This document shows, piece after piece, positions 36,057-46,372 of a DNA stretch of 64,000 bases. The DNA is from Gammaproteobacteria bacterium (GTDB lineage Bacteria; Pseudomonadota; Gammaproteobacteria; Nitrosococcales; Methylophagaceae): positions 1-64,000 of the forward strand of contig JACUUH010000001.1 of NCBI GenBank assembly GCA_014859375.1. The letters are read 5' to 3'. The translations under genes and the position numbers were made by a program. Position 1 is the first letter of the stretch, and each line of letters starts with the position of its first letter. The notes beneath the pieces are model-generated. The model was not told the DNA's origin, did no database searches, and saw nothing but the letters and a program-made list of their open reading frames with translations.

Positions 36057-36077
36057 ATAGTTTAACGTTATAGTTTA

Positions 36078-36100
36078 AAGGAGAGCAATGCGCTCTCCTT
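36078..36100 (+). terminator. hairpin terminator
   Basis: AAGGAGAGC / GCTCTCCTT with a 5-nt loop; short T-containing tail. Confidence 0.65.
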
Positions 36101-36133
36101 AGCTTTATACCTTTAATCAAAATATTTACAATT

Positions 36134-36150
36134 ACATACTATCAATTTGA
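36134..36150 (+). promoter_or_regulatory. promoter of early-type consensus
   Basis: ACATACTATCAATTTGA, about 40 nt before the 36189 gene. It resembles the promoters before chmA and the 41015 gene but lacks the AAGTCAA block. Confidence 0.5.
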
Positions 36151-36188
36151 GAACTGTAAAGTAGACTCTATTATTAAAAGGGGAAACC

Positions 36189-37709
36189 ATGCAATACATT
36201 GTTACTAAGACAGAGCGCAACACTCTTTCCTATATTACCGTTAGACATGGTAATAAAGAGATTGAATGGAACGTTACTGTTTATGGGCGATCTACTCTGC
36301 AAAACCCTACAACGATGTTTGATAACGTAAATGCTTACATGAAGACCTTACCGGATGATCTTCAGGATAAGATATTTGACGTATACGTGAATGTCGGTGA
36401 GGTATTGGATAACGTAACGGACTTTAATAAGGTTCATACGCTATTGCAGAAACAAGTGGCCATACTTTATAACTTATTGGACTTTGAAGCGTTAAGTAGA
36501 TGGGTTAAGTTAAAGGGTCAGATAAACACCCCTACAGAATTAAAAACTGATTTCGATACAGATAAGAATGAGTTAACTGAAAAGCTAACTTACCTTAGAG
36601 ACGACTATCGTGATTTAATAGCTTTCAGTCTTTATCTTAAACCCATGTTACCTATCTTTGGTGAGTACTTAAACCACACCTCTAGAGATATATCGGGTAA
36701 ATTCAGAGATCATTTTGTATTATCTCTTTTATCTAAAAGTAAGGTTATTAAATTAAACCCTTATAAGAGATTAGAGATTTATATTAACGCCTCTATCGAA
36801 AAAGAAGAAAGAAAAGCTCAAGCGGCTTTTAAATCTACCTCAGCGGTATTTGGTGGGTTAGGTTCATCTGAATTACCTGAATGGTTGATGTCTAAGGTCA
36901 TTATTAGAAGAGTTGTTATTTACGAAGAAACTCTTGGGGATTCGTTGATAGCTAACATTTATCACACTATCACTCAACAAGTGAATTCGTTAGATAAAAC
37001 CTTTAGCGGTAGAATCAATGAAAAGAGACCTACTGGTAATGTTAACGATGATGATAATGCATCTATTGCAGAAAACTACAAAGTTAAGCAAGAAATAAGT
37101 GACGGGGATTTAACTGTACTATCTGTGTATACGGATAGATTCTTAGACATGGCTTCAATTGTAGACCCTACAATTGATCCCAAATCCGTAGAGGTGTTTA
37201 TTAAACACTTCGATCAGTTAGAGGGGTTAAAGATCCAGAAACATCACTTAGTACTTGCTCAATGGGTTTTGTCAAAAGCTATAAGTCCACGGGGGGTGCC
37301 ATCACTTAACAAACCTTCATTATTGAAGGCCATGGGTGTTACACAAGCATTACTTTGGCATTGGGGTTTTCAAGAAGTATCTTTGTTGTTAAGTGCCCAA
37401 CCAGCACCTAACAATGGACAGCATTTAGGATTACCTACATCTAGAGTTTCTAAGTATCATACTGAGAAGTTTCAAGAATTGTATCCCTATCAAAGAAGAT
37501 TAACTTCCAACATTAATCTAAGGAGTGCTAACGTAGGTTTAAAGGCAATAGATATTGTCTCCACTGATTTAATCAGTAGCGATTGGTTTTATCATCCACC
37601 AGAAAGCATTAGAGCACAACTTTCTGTAGATGTTAATAAACCACAAATGGTTTCCGCTGAGATACGTCAAAACTTATCGGACTTAATAATAAAACTAAAT
37701 GAGTTATAG
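36189..37709 (+). CDS. candidate nvRNAP fifth subunit (phiKZ gp68 position)
   Basis: A 506-residue protein with no motif I can name. Size and place (followed by two proteins and then the split beta gene) match phiKZ gp68, a non-virion RNAP subunit unrelated to beta or beta-prime that helps promoter recognition. AAGGGG ribosome site. Identification is by synteny only. Confidence 0.5.
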   Translation: MQYIVTKTERNTLSYITVRHGNKEIEWNVTVYGRSTLQNPTTMFDNVNAYMKTLPDDLQDKIFDVYVNVGEVLDNVTDFNKVHTLLQKQVAILYNLLDFEALSRWVKLKGQINTPTELKTDFDTDKNELTEKLTYLRDDYRDLIAFSLYLKPMLPIFGEYLNHTSRDISGKFRDHFVLSLLSKSKVIKLNPYKRLEIYINASIEKEERKAQAAFKSTSAVFGGLGSSELPEWLMSKVIIRRVVIYEETLGDSLIANIYHTITQQVNSLDKTFSGRINEKRPTGNVNDDDNASIAENYKVKQEISDGDLTVLSVYTDRFLDMASIVDPTIDPKSVEVFIKHFDQLEGLKIQKHHLVLAQWVLSKAISPRGVPSLNKPSLLKAMGVTQALLWHWGFQEVSLLLSAQPAPNNGQHLGLPTSRVSKYHTEKFQELYPYQRRLTSNINLRSANVGLKAIDIVSTDLISSDWFYHPPESIRAQLSVDVNKPQMVSAEIRQNLSDLIIKLNEL

Positions 37710-37721
37710 GTGAAGAGCATG

Positions 37722-39203
37722 ATGCAACAAAATAACCCATACTTCCAAGCGCCACAACCACAGGCGCAAGCTCGAGTCACAAAGGCAATCTTTGTTGAGA
37801 CTGGAACTTACAATGACATGGCTTCCCGACCATACGCCACTAACATCAATCCCGGTGCTGTGGATTATTTTAAAGAAGTAACGCAGGGTGGGTCTAATTT
37901 CTCTGCAGCTAGTATTGCAGGTGCCGCCAGTTCATTTCTAAATCCACTTGCTCAACCTGTAGGTTTTGTGGGTATTACTAACGGATGGGATATCTCAAGA
38001 TTTAGATTCATGTTAGAAATAACTATACATTCAAATCTTGGCCCACCCCAAAGAAAAATTCTGCAAGGGTATACATCACATGCGGGTATTTCCAATAACC
38101 AGCACATAGACCCTAACATGATGTTGCATTTCAATAACGTTATCACCTTGAGAGATAGTGTTTATGATACACCTCATGGTAGAAATATTCAGACTACTGT
38201 AGTTGAGTCTAACCATTTGATTACAGGCAATGCTGACTTTGGTGCTGGAAATGTTACACACGCCATGCGACCTCAGGATCTCTTCTGCTCTATGACTGTT
38301 AACCAGTTAGGTTTTGATGACATTGTGGACACCAGAACTACATTCACAGACTCTCCAATTAAGAAGTCTAGAAGAAGTAATGGTTCACCAACGCATTATC
38401 TTTCAAATTCTTTGAAAGCTTATGTACAAAGTCATTCAGCACCAGATCTCATAGACTCCTTAGGTGGCGCAGAAGTACATAATACTAGCATGGGTCTTGT
38501 GCAAGAGAACTCTGTGGCAGCAGATACCTTCTTTCAAACTTTGATTGATAAGACTTCTAGTTTCCAAGAAGGTGGTACTATAACTTACGGGGAGATGATG
38601 TATGTTCATCCAGAGTTAGACCATGTAGGTATTTTCATTCCAGCCAAGGCTGTTAATAAGATGCCGACAATGTCTGGTAATCCAATGCGAGAAGCACATC
38701 AACGTGGTCAAACGGAGAATTGGAATACGGCTACTTTGGAAACGGTTTGGGCGGCTTCACTATCTCAGTCTATTCCATCAATTATGTTAGACTTGATGAT
38801 TACTCGCATAGGGTTCACAGCAACAAATAGAACTACCAATGGTCAGACAGACATTCGTATATTCGATAGTCAGACATTCGCCGATGGTTTAGATCTTAAA
38901 CCTTATATCGAATGGTTTAACACTCGTTTAGTTCATGAGGTTATTAATAACTTAGTGACTGCTAATAACATTGACTATGAGTTAACCGCTCTAGTAGATG
39001 TTTTAGGTGAGACGAGATTGACTATTTCTGTGGCGGGTGAACATCCTGTGGATTATGCGGCACCATCCTTTGCAGATGCTTTATTTACCCCTGTTTTAAC
39101 ACAGGATCAACAACATCTAAGAAACGTTGCACATGACTTAGAATCCTTGGCTACTCACATTAGACCAGAGGTTCATTATGATCACAGCGATACAATACTT
39201 TAG
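37722..39203 (+). CDS. candidate phage-nucleus import factor (phiKZ gp69 / PicA position)
   Basis: A 493-497-residue protein; the track starts at GTG 37710, while ATG 37719 or 37722 better fits the GGTGAAGAG site. N-terminal Q/P-rich tail (QQNNPYFQAPQPQAQA), then a beta-rich body with an Ala/Ser-rich segment. phiKZ gp69 (PicA/Imp1), which admits selected proteins into the phage nucleus, lies directly after gp68; this protein has the same position and similar size. Function is inferred from synteny. Confidence 0.42.
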   Translation: MQQNNPYFQAPQPQAQARVTKAIFVETGTYNDMASRPYATNINPGAVDYFKEVTQGGSNFSAASIAGAASSFLNPLAQPVGFVGITNGWDISRFRFMLEITIHSNLGPPQRKILQGYTSHAGISNNQHIDPNMMLHFNNVITLRDSVYDTPHGRNIQTTVVESNHLITGNADFGAGNVTHAMRPQDLFCSMTVNQLGFDDIVDTRTTFTDSPIKKSRRSNGSPTHYLSNSLKAYVQSHSAPDLIDSLGGAEVHNTSMGLVQENSVAADTFFQTLIDKTSSFQEGGTITYGEMMYVHPELDHVGIFIPAKAVNKMPTMSGNPMREAHQRGQTENWNTATLETVWAASLSQSIPSIMLDLMITRIGFTATNRTTNGQTDIRIFDSQTFADGLDLKPYIEWFNTRLVHEVINNLVTANNIDYELTALVDVLGETRLTISVAGEHPVDYAAPSFADALFTPVLTQDQQHLRNVAHDLESLATHIRPEVHYDHSDTIL

Positions 39204-39211
39204 GAGATAAC

Positions 39212-40531
39212 ATGAAAGTAAAAGACGTCATAGATTTCTACGAAGGTCTATTAGGGTCAATGGGTGTGGAAGCAGATGAGAATGGTCTGCTTTCCAACGT
39301 TTTAAATAGCGACACCAAATTACCATTTACCGTAGAAGGTAAAAGATTAGCTCTTCCAACTCGAGAAGTATTGAGAAATGCGGATTGGGATAACTACATG
39401 GCATTTCATCCGTTGAGTGAGAATGTGTATCGTGGTGAAAGTAAAATCATCAAAGCTTTACGTGCAGCTACTGTATTTAGAATCACTTCTGTTATTAGTG
39501 TACTTTTAATAGAGTTGACTGAATTGGCAGCTAATCAAAATAAACATAAGAAACTTACTCCAAGACAAAGTGAGTTATTATCTTGTTTTGATAAACCAGA
39601 TAAGCGTACATTGGTCGACTTTGCTAAGATTACAGATGCTATTAGCTTCCCAGGAACTGAAAGACGTTTATGTAGTCTCTATATTAAGCGTGGTGGTAAA
39701 CTTAGCGGCGAAGGTTATAGTCGTGTAGCCATTATGAGCTTTCCGATTACAGATGAGTTTGATAATGACGATAGAAGTATCTTTGGTGTCAAGTTAAGAG
39801 TCAAAGACTTTAATTCTTTCGTTAAGTTATTTAATTACATCTTACCTTACGCTGGGTCTAATGAAGAATATAGCTACGGTTCTAATTCTAAAGAAGCTCC
39901 GTATTTTGATTCATTAGTTAGAAGCTTTTTAAAGGTAGCTGTGGCAGTTAATGATAAAACAGAATTGTTTTATGATTTCCTAGATGCACCTGATAGCATT
40001 ACCATAGATACTTCATGGGAAGATGGTTTGGAAAACATTTCTATTTTCCGAGATCTTATTCCTGCGTTATCTGGAAATTCAGGTGATCCTGGTGTTGAAG
40101 AGCAAGAGAGTGCAAACGAGAATACTGCAGCTGAGTCAACTAGAAGACTTACGCCTGAAGTACCTACACCCCCACCTCAACAGCAACCATATCAGCAACC
40201 TTATCCACCGCAACAAGGCGGTCAACCTGGATACGGCATGGTTCAACAACCAATGCAACATCCACAGCAAGGAGGTTATCATCAACCTCAGCAGCAACAG
40301 ACTCCTCCATGGGAAGAAGAAGCTGCAGAAGGTAGCGTTAGTTTTAGTGAGATGATGGCTAAGAAGTTTGGTTCACAACCTACTCCCCCACCACCACCTC
40401 AACAACCTTACTATCAGCAACCAATGCCTAATGTTGCACCTTACCCAGGTTATCAGCAACCAATGCAGTACCCACAACAACCAATGCAAGGTTATGGTCA
40501 GCCATATCCACCTAGATACCAAGGTATCTAA
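39212..40531 (+). CDS. protein with long P/Q-rich C-terminal tail (phiKZ gp70 position)
   Basis: A 439-residue protein: a folded N-terminal part (about 1-285) and a low-complexity tail of Q, P, Y and G (QQPYQQPYPPQQGG and variants) to the end. The tail is probably disordered and could drive condensate formation or shell contacts. GGAG ribosome site, 8 nt after the previous gene. Function unknown. Confidence 0.6.
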   Translation: MKVKDVIDFYEGLLGSMGVEADENGLLSNVLNSDTKLPFTVEGKRLALPTREVLRNADWDNYMAFHPLSENVYRGESKIIKALRAATVFRITSVISVLLIELTELAANQNKHKKLTPRQSELLSCFDKPDKRTLVDFAKITDAISFPGTERRLCSLYIKRGGKLSGEGYSRVAIMSFPITDEFDNDDRSIFGVKLRVKDFNSFVKLFNYILPYAGSNEEYSYGSNSKEAPYFDSLVRSFLKVAVAVNDKTELFYDFLDAPDSITIDTSWEDGLENISIFRDLIPALSGNSGDPGVEEQESANENTAAESTRRLTPEVPTPPPQQQPYQQPYPPQQGGQPGYGMVQQPMQHPQQGGYHQPQQQQTPPWEEEAAEGSVSFSEMMAKKFGSQPTPPPPPQQPYYQQPMPNVAPYPGYQQPMQYPQQPMQGYGQPYPPRYQGI

Positions 40532-40560
40532 GTTACGCATTTAAGTTGTTAAGGGCATAA

Positions 40561-40588
40561 AAAAGAAGGGATAAAACCCTTCTTTTTT
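40561..40588. terminator. bidirectional terminator
   Basis: AAAAGAAGGG / CCCTTCTTTT stem with T8 on the plus side and A-rich on the minus side, between convergent genes. Confidence 0.8.
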
Positions 40589-40939
40589 TTATTTATTTTT
40601 GACTTGCAAATAAAGTTGTCTGATATTATCTACCACGGACAGATCTGGTATTAAAAGATACTTCAAGTCTTGATCAACCTCATTAGGATTAAATATGTTA
40701 TTCAATCTCATTATTAACCAATGGTGTTCTCTTCTTATACCTAGTGTTGACACTAACCCATAGAAGTCACCTCTATGTTTATAAACTTCATGAGGTTGTA
40801 GGGCTATAGGTGTGGTAGCTGAATGGGTCCTTAAGTAGTTCATGTATATCTCCAAAACTCTTCTGAATTTTGGTTCATAATACTCTTTAGGTCCGTCCAC
40901 ACCAGATAGTTTATTTATAGACATCGTCATATCAACCAC
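40589..40939 (-). CDS. unknown 116-residue protein
   Basis: A lone minus-strand gene between the P/Q-rich protein and the RNAP beta gene. Small helical protein, no motif recognised. Ribosome site GGTGG before the ATG. Confidence 0.55.
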   Translation of the reverse strand: MVDMTMSINKLSGVDGPKEYYEPKFRRVLEIYMNYLRTHSATTPIALQPHEVYKHRGDFYGLVSTLGIRREHHWLIMRLNNIFNPNEVDQDLKYLLIPDLSVVDNIRQLYLQVKNK

Positions 40940-40962
40940 CTTTAATGAAAAATTTTTTAATT

Positions 40963-40982
40963 ACATACTATCATAATGTCTA
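40963..40982 (+). promoter_or_regulatory. promoter of early-type consensus
   Basis: ACATACTATCATAATGTCTA before the RNAP beta gene, matching the 36134 element (ACATACTATC). Confidence 0.5.
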
Positions 40983-41014
40983 CAGTAGATAAACACAATT
41001 ATAGGAGTACAACA

Positions 41015-42223
41015 ATGGCAAATGAACTCAGACCAGAGTTTCTGTCTATCAACTCGTTAAACCCCTGGACACAACACGACAGTAGTCCACGGGGTTACAT
41101 GTTCTCTGCCTCGCATATTGCACAGGCTTTAGTAATCGACGGTGCAACACCAAGACGTTGCCAAACAGGTACTGAGAGAGAATTTGGGAAGTATACCTTT
41201 AATATTAAATTCCCATACGATTCTCAGATTATTAAAGTCATCCCTAAATACCGACACACATTAGGTAATGACAACATCAAGGATAATCCTGCGACATTAA
41301 TTATTTACGAAAGAGTAGATACTAAAGAAGTTGGTATTGTGGAAATGATTCGACATTCAACTGCCGTGGATGTTAAACACCAGCATTTCGGATTTAGATA
41401 CAAATATAAATCTATTGCCGAAACTATATCTGAAGGTATGGTTGTGCATGGTGGTACAATAATAGCAGATTCTCCATCAATTGACGATGCAGGTAATTAT
41501 AATTACGGAGTCGAATCAAACGTTGCTTTTATGTCTGTACCGGGTATCATTGAAGATGGTGTAGTGGTTTCAGAGTCTTACCTTAAGAAGATCTCTTCAA
41601 AAGGTTTTGAGAAACGAGTAACATCGTGGGGTAAGGAGTATTATCCTCTAAACTTATACGGTGATGTTAATAACTATAAACCCTTCCCTGACATAGGTGA
41701 TAGAATCAGAGATGATGGCTTGCTATTTGCCTTAAGATCATACGATGATTTATTAGGACCGGTGGAGATGAATAAAGCATCTTTACAATCACCTGACTAC
41801 GTATTTGATAAGTTAGTCTATGCTAAACCAGGTGCAAAGGTAGTTGACGTTGCTGTTCACCACGATACCATTAATCGTAATCCTCCTACACCAGTGGGTA
41901 TGGAAGTACAGGTGGATAAATACCACCAGGCAATGGTGAGATATTACACTACCATTCTAGAAACTTATAATGAGCTGCATAGAGTTAGAAAGGATTCATT
42001 GGTAGTAACTCCTGAATTTCATAGACTTGTTGTGGAGGCTGTGGGGTATATAGGCCTGGACGGTAATCCATTAACAAAACACTTGAAAAGTAAGGATGTG
42101 GTTAAACGTCGAGTTCAAAAACTTCATAGAAGAAAAGAAATTGATGACTGGCGCGTTGAAGTAACTTTTGAGTACGATGTATCACCCGTTGACGGTTTTA
42201 AAATTACAGATGCGCACGGTGGT
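41015..42223 (+). CDS. nvRNAP beta C-terminal subunit, exon 1 (phiKZ gp71-73-like)
   Basis: 403 residues. ATG 41015 has AGGAG upstream; the track start at 40976 lies in the promoter and is unlikely. Contains beta-subunit regions such as VAFMSVPGIIEDGVVVSESYLKK and IGDRIRDDGLL, and ends TDAHGG, the first half of the conserved HG-KG motif, where an in-frame TAG opens the intron. Splicing gives a 704-residue subunit, the counterpart of phiKZ gp71-73, which also carries an intron. It forms part of the nvRNAP active centre. Confidence 0.88.
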
Positions 42224-43421
42224 TAGAAACAATTTGAGTTTCTACTTAGGATAAATATGCTAAGTGATCTTCAATTTGATTTTGACAAAAAATGGATGGA
42301 ATTAATTGAGTTGTATCAATTTCCATTCGATAGATTACCCAGTGTAAATCCAAATAACATTGTTTTTACACAACCTGTACCCAGATTAAAATCAAAACCA
42401 GTACCATGGATGATTTTTAATAAACCAATAATGGTTAATTTGAAGTACAGACTTATTCCAAACTTTCCCTTCAACGCCATATGCAAGAAAGGTGAAGTCA
42501 TCTCAATAGTTACTGGTAAAATACTTCCAGTTAGTATTTATCACGAATACCCAACTGTTGAGGTTTATGACCCACTAAGTTTGCGGCACCGCAGTGTTAA
42601 GTTACACAGACTCTTAGCTTTGGCTTGGATTAAAAATAATATTCCTTGGGAAAAACCGTATGTTAATCATAAAAACGGTAACAAGGTAGATTATAGACTT
42701 TCTAATCTAGAGTGGTGTTCTTCATCGGAGAATGCAACGCATGCTATTAAACATGGGTTAAGAAAAGATAACTTTACATGTACGGTAAAGAATATAGAAA
42801 CAGGGGAAAGTGTCGATCTTGAATCTATTAGAAACGCCTGTCGTTTCATGGGTATTAGCGAAGACACTCACTTCAAAGATTTACAACGTTGGATGGAACG
42901 AGATGGTTCCATATGTGGAAAATACACGATTACTAAACACAGCTCTAAAAGCGGTGTTAAGAATGAAGGGTTTAGGGTAACTGCTAAGAGTGACAAAGAA
43001 ACTTTAGAGTTTAATTCACTTAGGAAAGCCGCTACACATTTTAACGTTGATAGATCTGTTATTCGAGACGGTAGAGTTTGGAAAGGGTATAAATTGTCAA
43101 TATATAGCCCGACCGTGTAGTGATACACGGTTGAAACTTCTCTAATTGCTGGAAACTCCCGTTAGGGTTAACGTAGGATACTGAGCTGTAAAGACTCAGC
43201 GACCCCTGAAAATCGTTAACATAGGGACAATCAGCAGCGAAGCTTCCCATAGGGAAGAACGTTCAACGACTAAGACATTTACCAGTCTGTACATCCAAGT
43301 GGATGGAAACGGGAAGGCACTTTATTGTAAAGTGTAAGATATAGTCTGTTCTACATGGAGACATGTAGCGTGTGCACGTAATGGTGCGGGTGAGAAGTAA
43401 CGAATCTCATTGAACAAAAAG
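42224..43421 (+). ncRNA. second group I intron, in the beta HG-KG motif
   Basis: The exon ends GGT and the intron ends G before AAAGGA; joining gives HGGKGVI, aligned with bacterial HGNKGVI without gap. The core near 43140-43360 has AATTGCTGGAAA, GTTCAACGACTA and AAGATATAGTC, almost identical to the beta-prime intron. The HNH gene lies 5' of the core, the reverse of intron 1. A hairpin ACCGTGTA/TACACGGT follows the ORF stop. Alternative joins (HGG-NKKKG) are possible but add residues. Confidence 0.85.
42257..43120 (+). CDS. intron-encoded HNH homing endonuclease
   Basis: A 287-residue protein in the 5' part of the beta intron. The HNH core is at about 118-170 ([41 protein letters not shown]), followed by NUMOD-type units ([24 protein letters not shown]). 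It resembles the 29929 endonuclease in the HNH core but has a longer N-terminal region. It would promote spread of its intron. Confidence 0.85.
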   Translation: MLSDLQFDFDKKWMELIELYQFPFDRLPSVNPNNIVFTQPVPRLKSKPVPWMIFNKPIMVNLKYRLIPNFPFNAICKKGEVISIVTGKILPVSIYHEYPTVEVYDPLSLRHRSVKLHRLLALAWIKNNIPWEKPYVNHKNGNKVDYRLSNLEWCSSSENATHAIKHGLRKDNFTCTVKNIETGESVDLESIRNACRFMGISEDTHFKDLQRWMERDGSICGKYTITKHSSKSGVKNEGFRVTAKSDKETLEFNSLRKAATHFNVDRSVIRDGRVWKGYKLSIYSPTV

Positions 43422-44327
43422 AAAGGAGTTATCGTAGGTGTGTGGCCAGATGAAAAGATGCCTGTTGACAGAAATGGCAACAGAGCTGAAATTATCATGG
43501 ATGGTGACGCCACTATTAAACGTATGAATATTGGTCGTCTTTATGAACAATGGTTAAACGCATGTTCAAGAGACGTTACAAATAGAGTACGTGACATGGT
43601 AGAGAACGATCATAAAAATGGATGGCAACAAGCTTATGATTATTTGTTGGGGTATTATGAAATTTGCTCTCCAAGAATGAGGGCTCTATTTGATAAATAT
43701 CCTAAACCTAAACAACATGTGGAGGAAATTCTTAAAGATGGTGTTTACCTTTGGCTACCGACAGATAATCCTCGAGATAGCATGGAAGCTATTAAGATGT
43801 TAAAGGATGGTCCATACGCACCAACCTTTGGTCCTGTTACTTATGCTGAGGGAGTAGTTACGGATAGAAACGTATTAATAGGTAGTTTGTACATAATGCT
43901 CTTAGAGAAAACTGGCTCTGATTGGTCTGGCGTATCCTCAGCTAAACTTCAACATTTTGGTATTCCAGCCAGAGTTTCTAACAGTGATAAGTATTCTAGT
44001 CCAGGTAGAAACCAACCCGTGCGTATTTTAGGTGAGTCTGAAGTGCGTCTATTAAACTCGGTCATAGGTTCTGATACAACTGTGGATATGTTGGATCAAT
44101 CCAATTCTCCAACTACACACAAGTATATCGTTAATAAGATCCTTAGATCAGATCAACCCACAAACATAGATGTAATGGTTGATAGAAAAGAAGTCCCTCT
44201 GGGTAATGCTAGATCTAACTTATTTGTCAAACACATCATGGAATGTGGTGGTGTCAAATTTGTCAGAGAGATAGATGACCCTATCAGAGCGCAGGATGTT
44301 GAAAACCAATTAAAAGGTAAGGGGTAA
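43422..44327 (+). CDS. nvRNAP beta C-terminal subunit, exon 2
   Basis: 301 codons from AAA GGA. KGVIVGVWPDEKMPVDRNGN aligns with the bacterial beta segment KGVISKINPIEDMPYDENG, and RMNIGRLYEQWL matches the following conserved RMNIGQILE helix. The track starts it at TTG 43410, inside the intron. Ends 3 nt before the beta-prime C-terminal gene. Confidence 0.88.
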   Translation, partial: KGVIVGVWPDEKMPVDRNGNRAEIIMDGDATIKRMNIGRLYEQWLNACSRDVTNRVRDMVENDHKNGWQQAYDYLLGYYEICSPRMRALFDKYPKPKQHVEEILKDGVYLWLPTDNPRDSMEAIKMLKDGPYAPTFGPVTYAEGVVTDRNVLIGSLYIMLLEKTGSDWSGVSSAKLQHFGIPARVSNSDKYSSPGRNQPVRILGESEVRLLNSVIGSDTTVDMLDQSNSPTTHKYIVNKILRSDQPTNIDVMVDRKEVPLGNARSNLFVKHIMECGGVKFVREIDDPIRAQDVENQLKGKG

Positions 44328-44330
44328 AAC

Positions 44331-46313
44331 ATGAGTGTAGTCAATGCACGAGATATTTATAACCTAACTAAAGATAAAGTTTGGAGATTACCTGAAGGTA
44401 AAATGTCTCTAAAGTTTGACGATGGTGTGGTTATTGAGACTACCAATAGAGCCACTGTTTTCTCTTGGTATTTAGGTGTGTATCACCGAATGTATCCTAA
44501 GACACCCTTACTTGCCAGGCATCATTTAGGTGACCGGCAGATTGGTAAGAATACACACTTAGATATTTTAGGTGATGCGTTATTCGATGCAGTGGATGCA
44601 TATAACGGTAGTCTTAACATGGAAGAACTATCGTTAAAGGCTTATCAGCTTACAAATGAAATCTATAATGATTTTACTACTAGACTTAAAGCCTATGTAT
44701 CTACAATTACTATTCTTGATTTTCTGGATGCTTTGGAACATCCAGAAATAAAGAAAGCTAACAGTGAAGTCAAACCAACGCAGTTATCTATAGACCAAAC
44801 CTATCAAGCTATTGGTGGGGTGTTGAAAAGAGATGGTGAATTGGTTGGTAATACTGTATCTAGAATGGCTAAGTCCGGTCTAGTATCAATGGGTCAGATT
44901 TTACAATGTGTGGGACCGCGTGGTTACCTAACGGACATTGATTCTAACATCTTTAGAAAACCCGTATTAACAGGCTATGCACAAGGCGTTAATCTTCTGT
45001 ATGATTCAATGATAGAATCTAGATCTGCTTCTAAGGCATTAATGTTTGCTAAAGATCCAGTGGCTGAATCTGAATACTTTAATAGACAGATGCAGTTGAT
45101 GGCGTCAATAGTTACACGTGTTCACGAAGGTGATTGTGGTTCTAATGAATACATCCTCTTTAAAGTTAGATCCAGTGATTTACAAAAGATTACTGGTAAG
45201 TATTACTTGGATGAGACAGATAAGAAGTTAAAAGAAGTTAGAGCGGGCGATAGACATTTGGTGGGTCAACTGCTTAAATTTAGAAGTCCTCTCAAATGTA
45301 AGCATTCTGATTCGTACGGCGTGTGTAGTACTTGCTATGGTGCTTTGCATAAATCTTTACCCTTGCAGACCAACGTGGGGCACATTAGTGCAACTGTTTT
45401 ATGTGAGAAGATTTCACAAAACGTGTTATCTACTAAACATTTGGACGGTTCATCTAAGGTAGATGATTTTGAGATTAGTGATTACGATTCTAGATATATT
45501 AGATCCGAGTCAAATGTCATTGACCCCAAGGACGGTGGTGAGGGCGGCACAGTAATAAAGTTATCTGAAAGACTCAAAGGTGCCAAGATTAAGATGACTC
45601 TGGTGGAATCACAAGCCAGAAACTTATCTGATATCGAATACCATAAAGTTGAAGCCTTGGCACCTAGTCAGATTACAAGTTTGACAGAAGTGGCCTTTAC
45701 TTTAGAAAATAAAGAAGGGTTTACAGAGACCGTAACAATCCCTGTAAGTATGGGTAGTAGATTTTCATGGTTAACATTTGATGCTTTGAAGTATGTCAAA
45801 GAAAAAGGTTGGCATTTGTCTTCTAAGGGTAATTATGTTATCGACCTTACTGACTGGGATAACGATCTACCGTTGTTCCAACTGCCGTTAAAACACACTG
45901 ATATGGTTCAGTATATGAAGACCATTAAACGGTTTGTAATTCACGCAGGTAAACCTTACCGTGGACCTGATAGTAAAACTATTAAACCGGTAGTGGATAG
46001 AAAGCTAATAGATTTTTACAATCTTATTTCATCCAAACTATCTGTTAACTTAGTCTCATTGGAAATAATCATGCTTTCAGCCATGATTAGAAGCGAAGCG
46101 GATAGAGACTTTAGATTACCGAGACCTGTTACCTCTGGTGAATTAGGTTCTTACGATGAGAATATGGGCTTTAGATCCATGGGTGTTTCGATGGCGTATC
46201 AGGCACAGTCTAGAAGACTAACTGACACTAGATCGTTTACAATCAGAACTAGACCAGATTCTTTATTTGATAATTTATTGTTACCTTTCCCCCATGCTAA
46301 TCCTAGAGATTAA
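44331..46313 (+). CDS. nvRNAP beta-prime C-terminal subunit (phiKZ gp74-like)
   Basis: 660 residues. A zinc-type CKHSDSYGVCSTCYG (about 323-337) and GHISATVLCEKISQNVLSTKH match the bacterial beta-prime segment GVCxxCYG...GEAVGVIAAQSIGEP. An earlier region LVGNTVSRMAKSGLVSMGQILQCVGPRG corresponds to the trigger-loop side of the F bridge. It follows the beta C-terminal gene as in phiKZ and completes the split largest subunit. Confidence 0.88.
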   Translation: MSVVNARDIYNLTKDKVWRLPEGKMSLKFDDGVVIETTNRATVFSWYLGVYHRMYPKTPLLARHHLGDRQIGKNTHLDILGDALFDAVDAYNGSLNMEELSLKAYQLTNEIYNDFTTRLKAYVSTITILDFLDALEHPEIKKANSEVKPTQLSIDQTYQAIGGVLKRDGELVGNTVSRMAKSGLVSMGQILQCVGPRGYLTDIDSNIFRKPVLTGYAQGVNLLYDSMIESRSASKALMFAKDPVAESEYFNRQMQLMASIVTRVHEGDCGSNEYILFKVRSSDLQKITGKYYLDETDKKLKEVRAGDRHLVGQLLKFRSPLKCKHSDSYGVCSTCYGALHKSLPLQTNVGHISATVLCEKISQNVLSTKHLDGSSKVDDFEISDYDSRYIRSESNVIDPKDGGEGGTVIKLSERLKGAKIKMTLVESQARNLSDIEYHKVEALAPSQITSLTEVAFTLENKEGFTETVTIPVSMGSRFSWLTFDALKYVKEKGWHLSSKGNYVIDLTDWDNDLPLFQLPLKHTDMVQYMKTIKRFVIHAGKPYRGPDSKTIKPVVDRKLIDFYNLISSKLSVNLVSLEIIMLSAMIRSEADRDFRLPRPVTSGELGSYDENMGFRSMGVSMAYQAQSRRLTDTRSFTIRTRPDSLFDNLLLPFPHANPRD

Positions 46314-46326
46314 AGAAAGGGTAAAA

Positions 46327-46350
46327 AAAGGGTTCAATTAAGAACCCTTT
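46327..46350 (+). terminator. hairpin after the RNAP genes
   Basis: AAAGGGTTC / GAACCCTTT with a 6-nt loop and weak T tail. Confidence 0.6.
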
Positions 46351-46372
46351 ACTTTAAACAAAAGGAGTGATA

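Noticed and set aside
40023-40355. Plus-strand 110-residue ORF in the P/Q-rich gene
   Set aside because: Shadow reading frame of a low-complexity coding stretch.
42221-43412. Alternative intron-2 junction giving HG or HGG followed by NKKKG
   Set aside because: It also meets the U-before, G-at-end rule but adds residues inside a motif that is otherwise gap-free (HGGKGVI).
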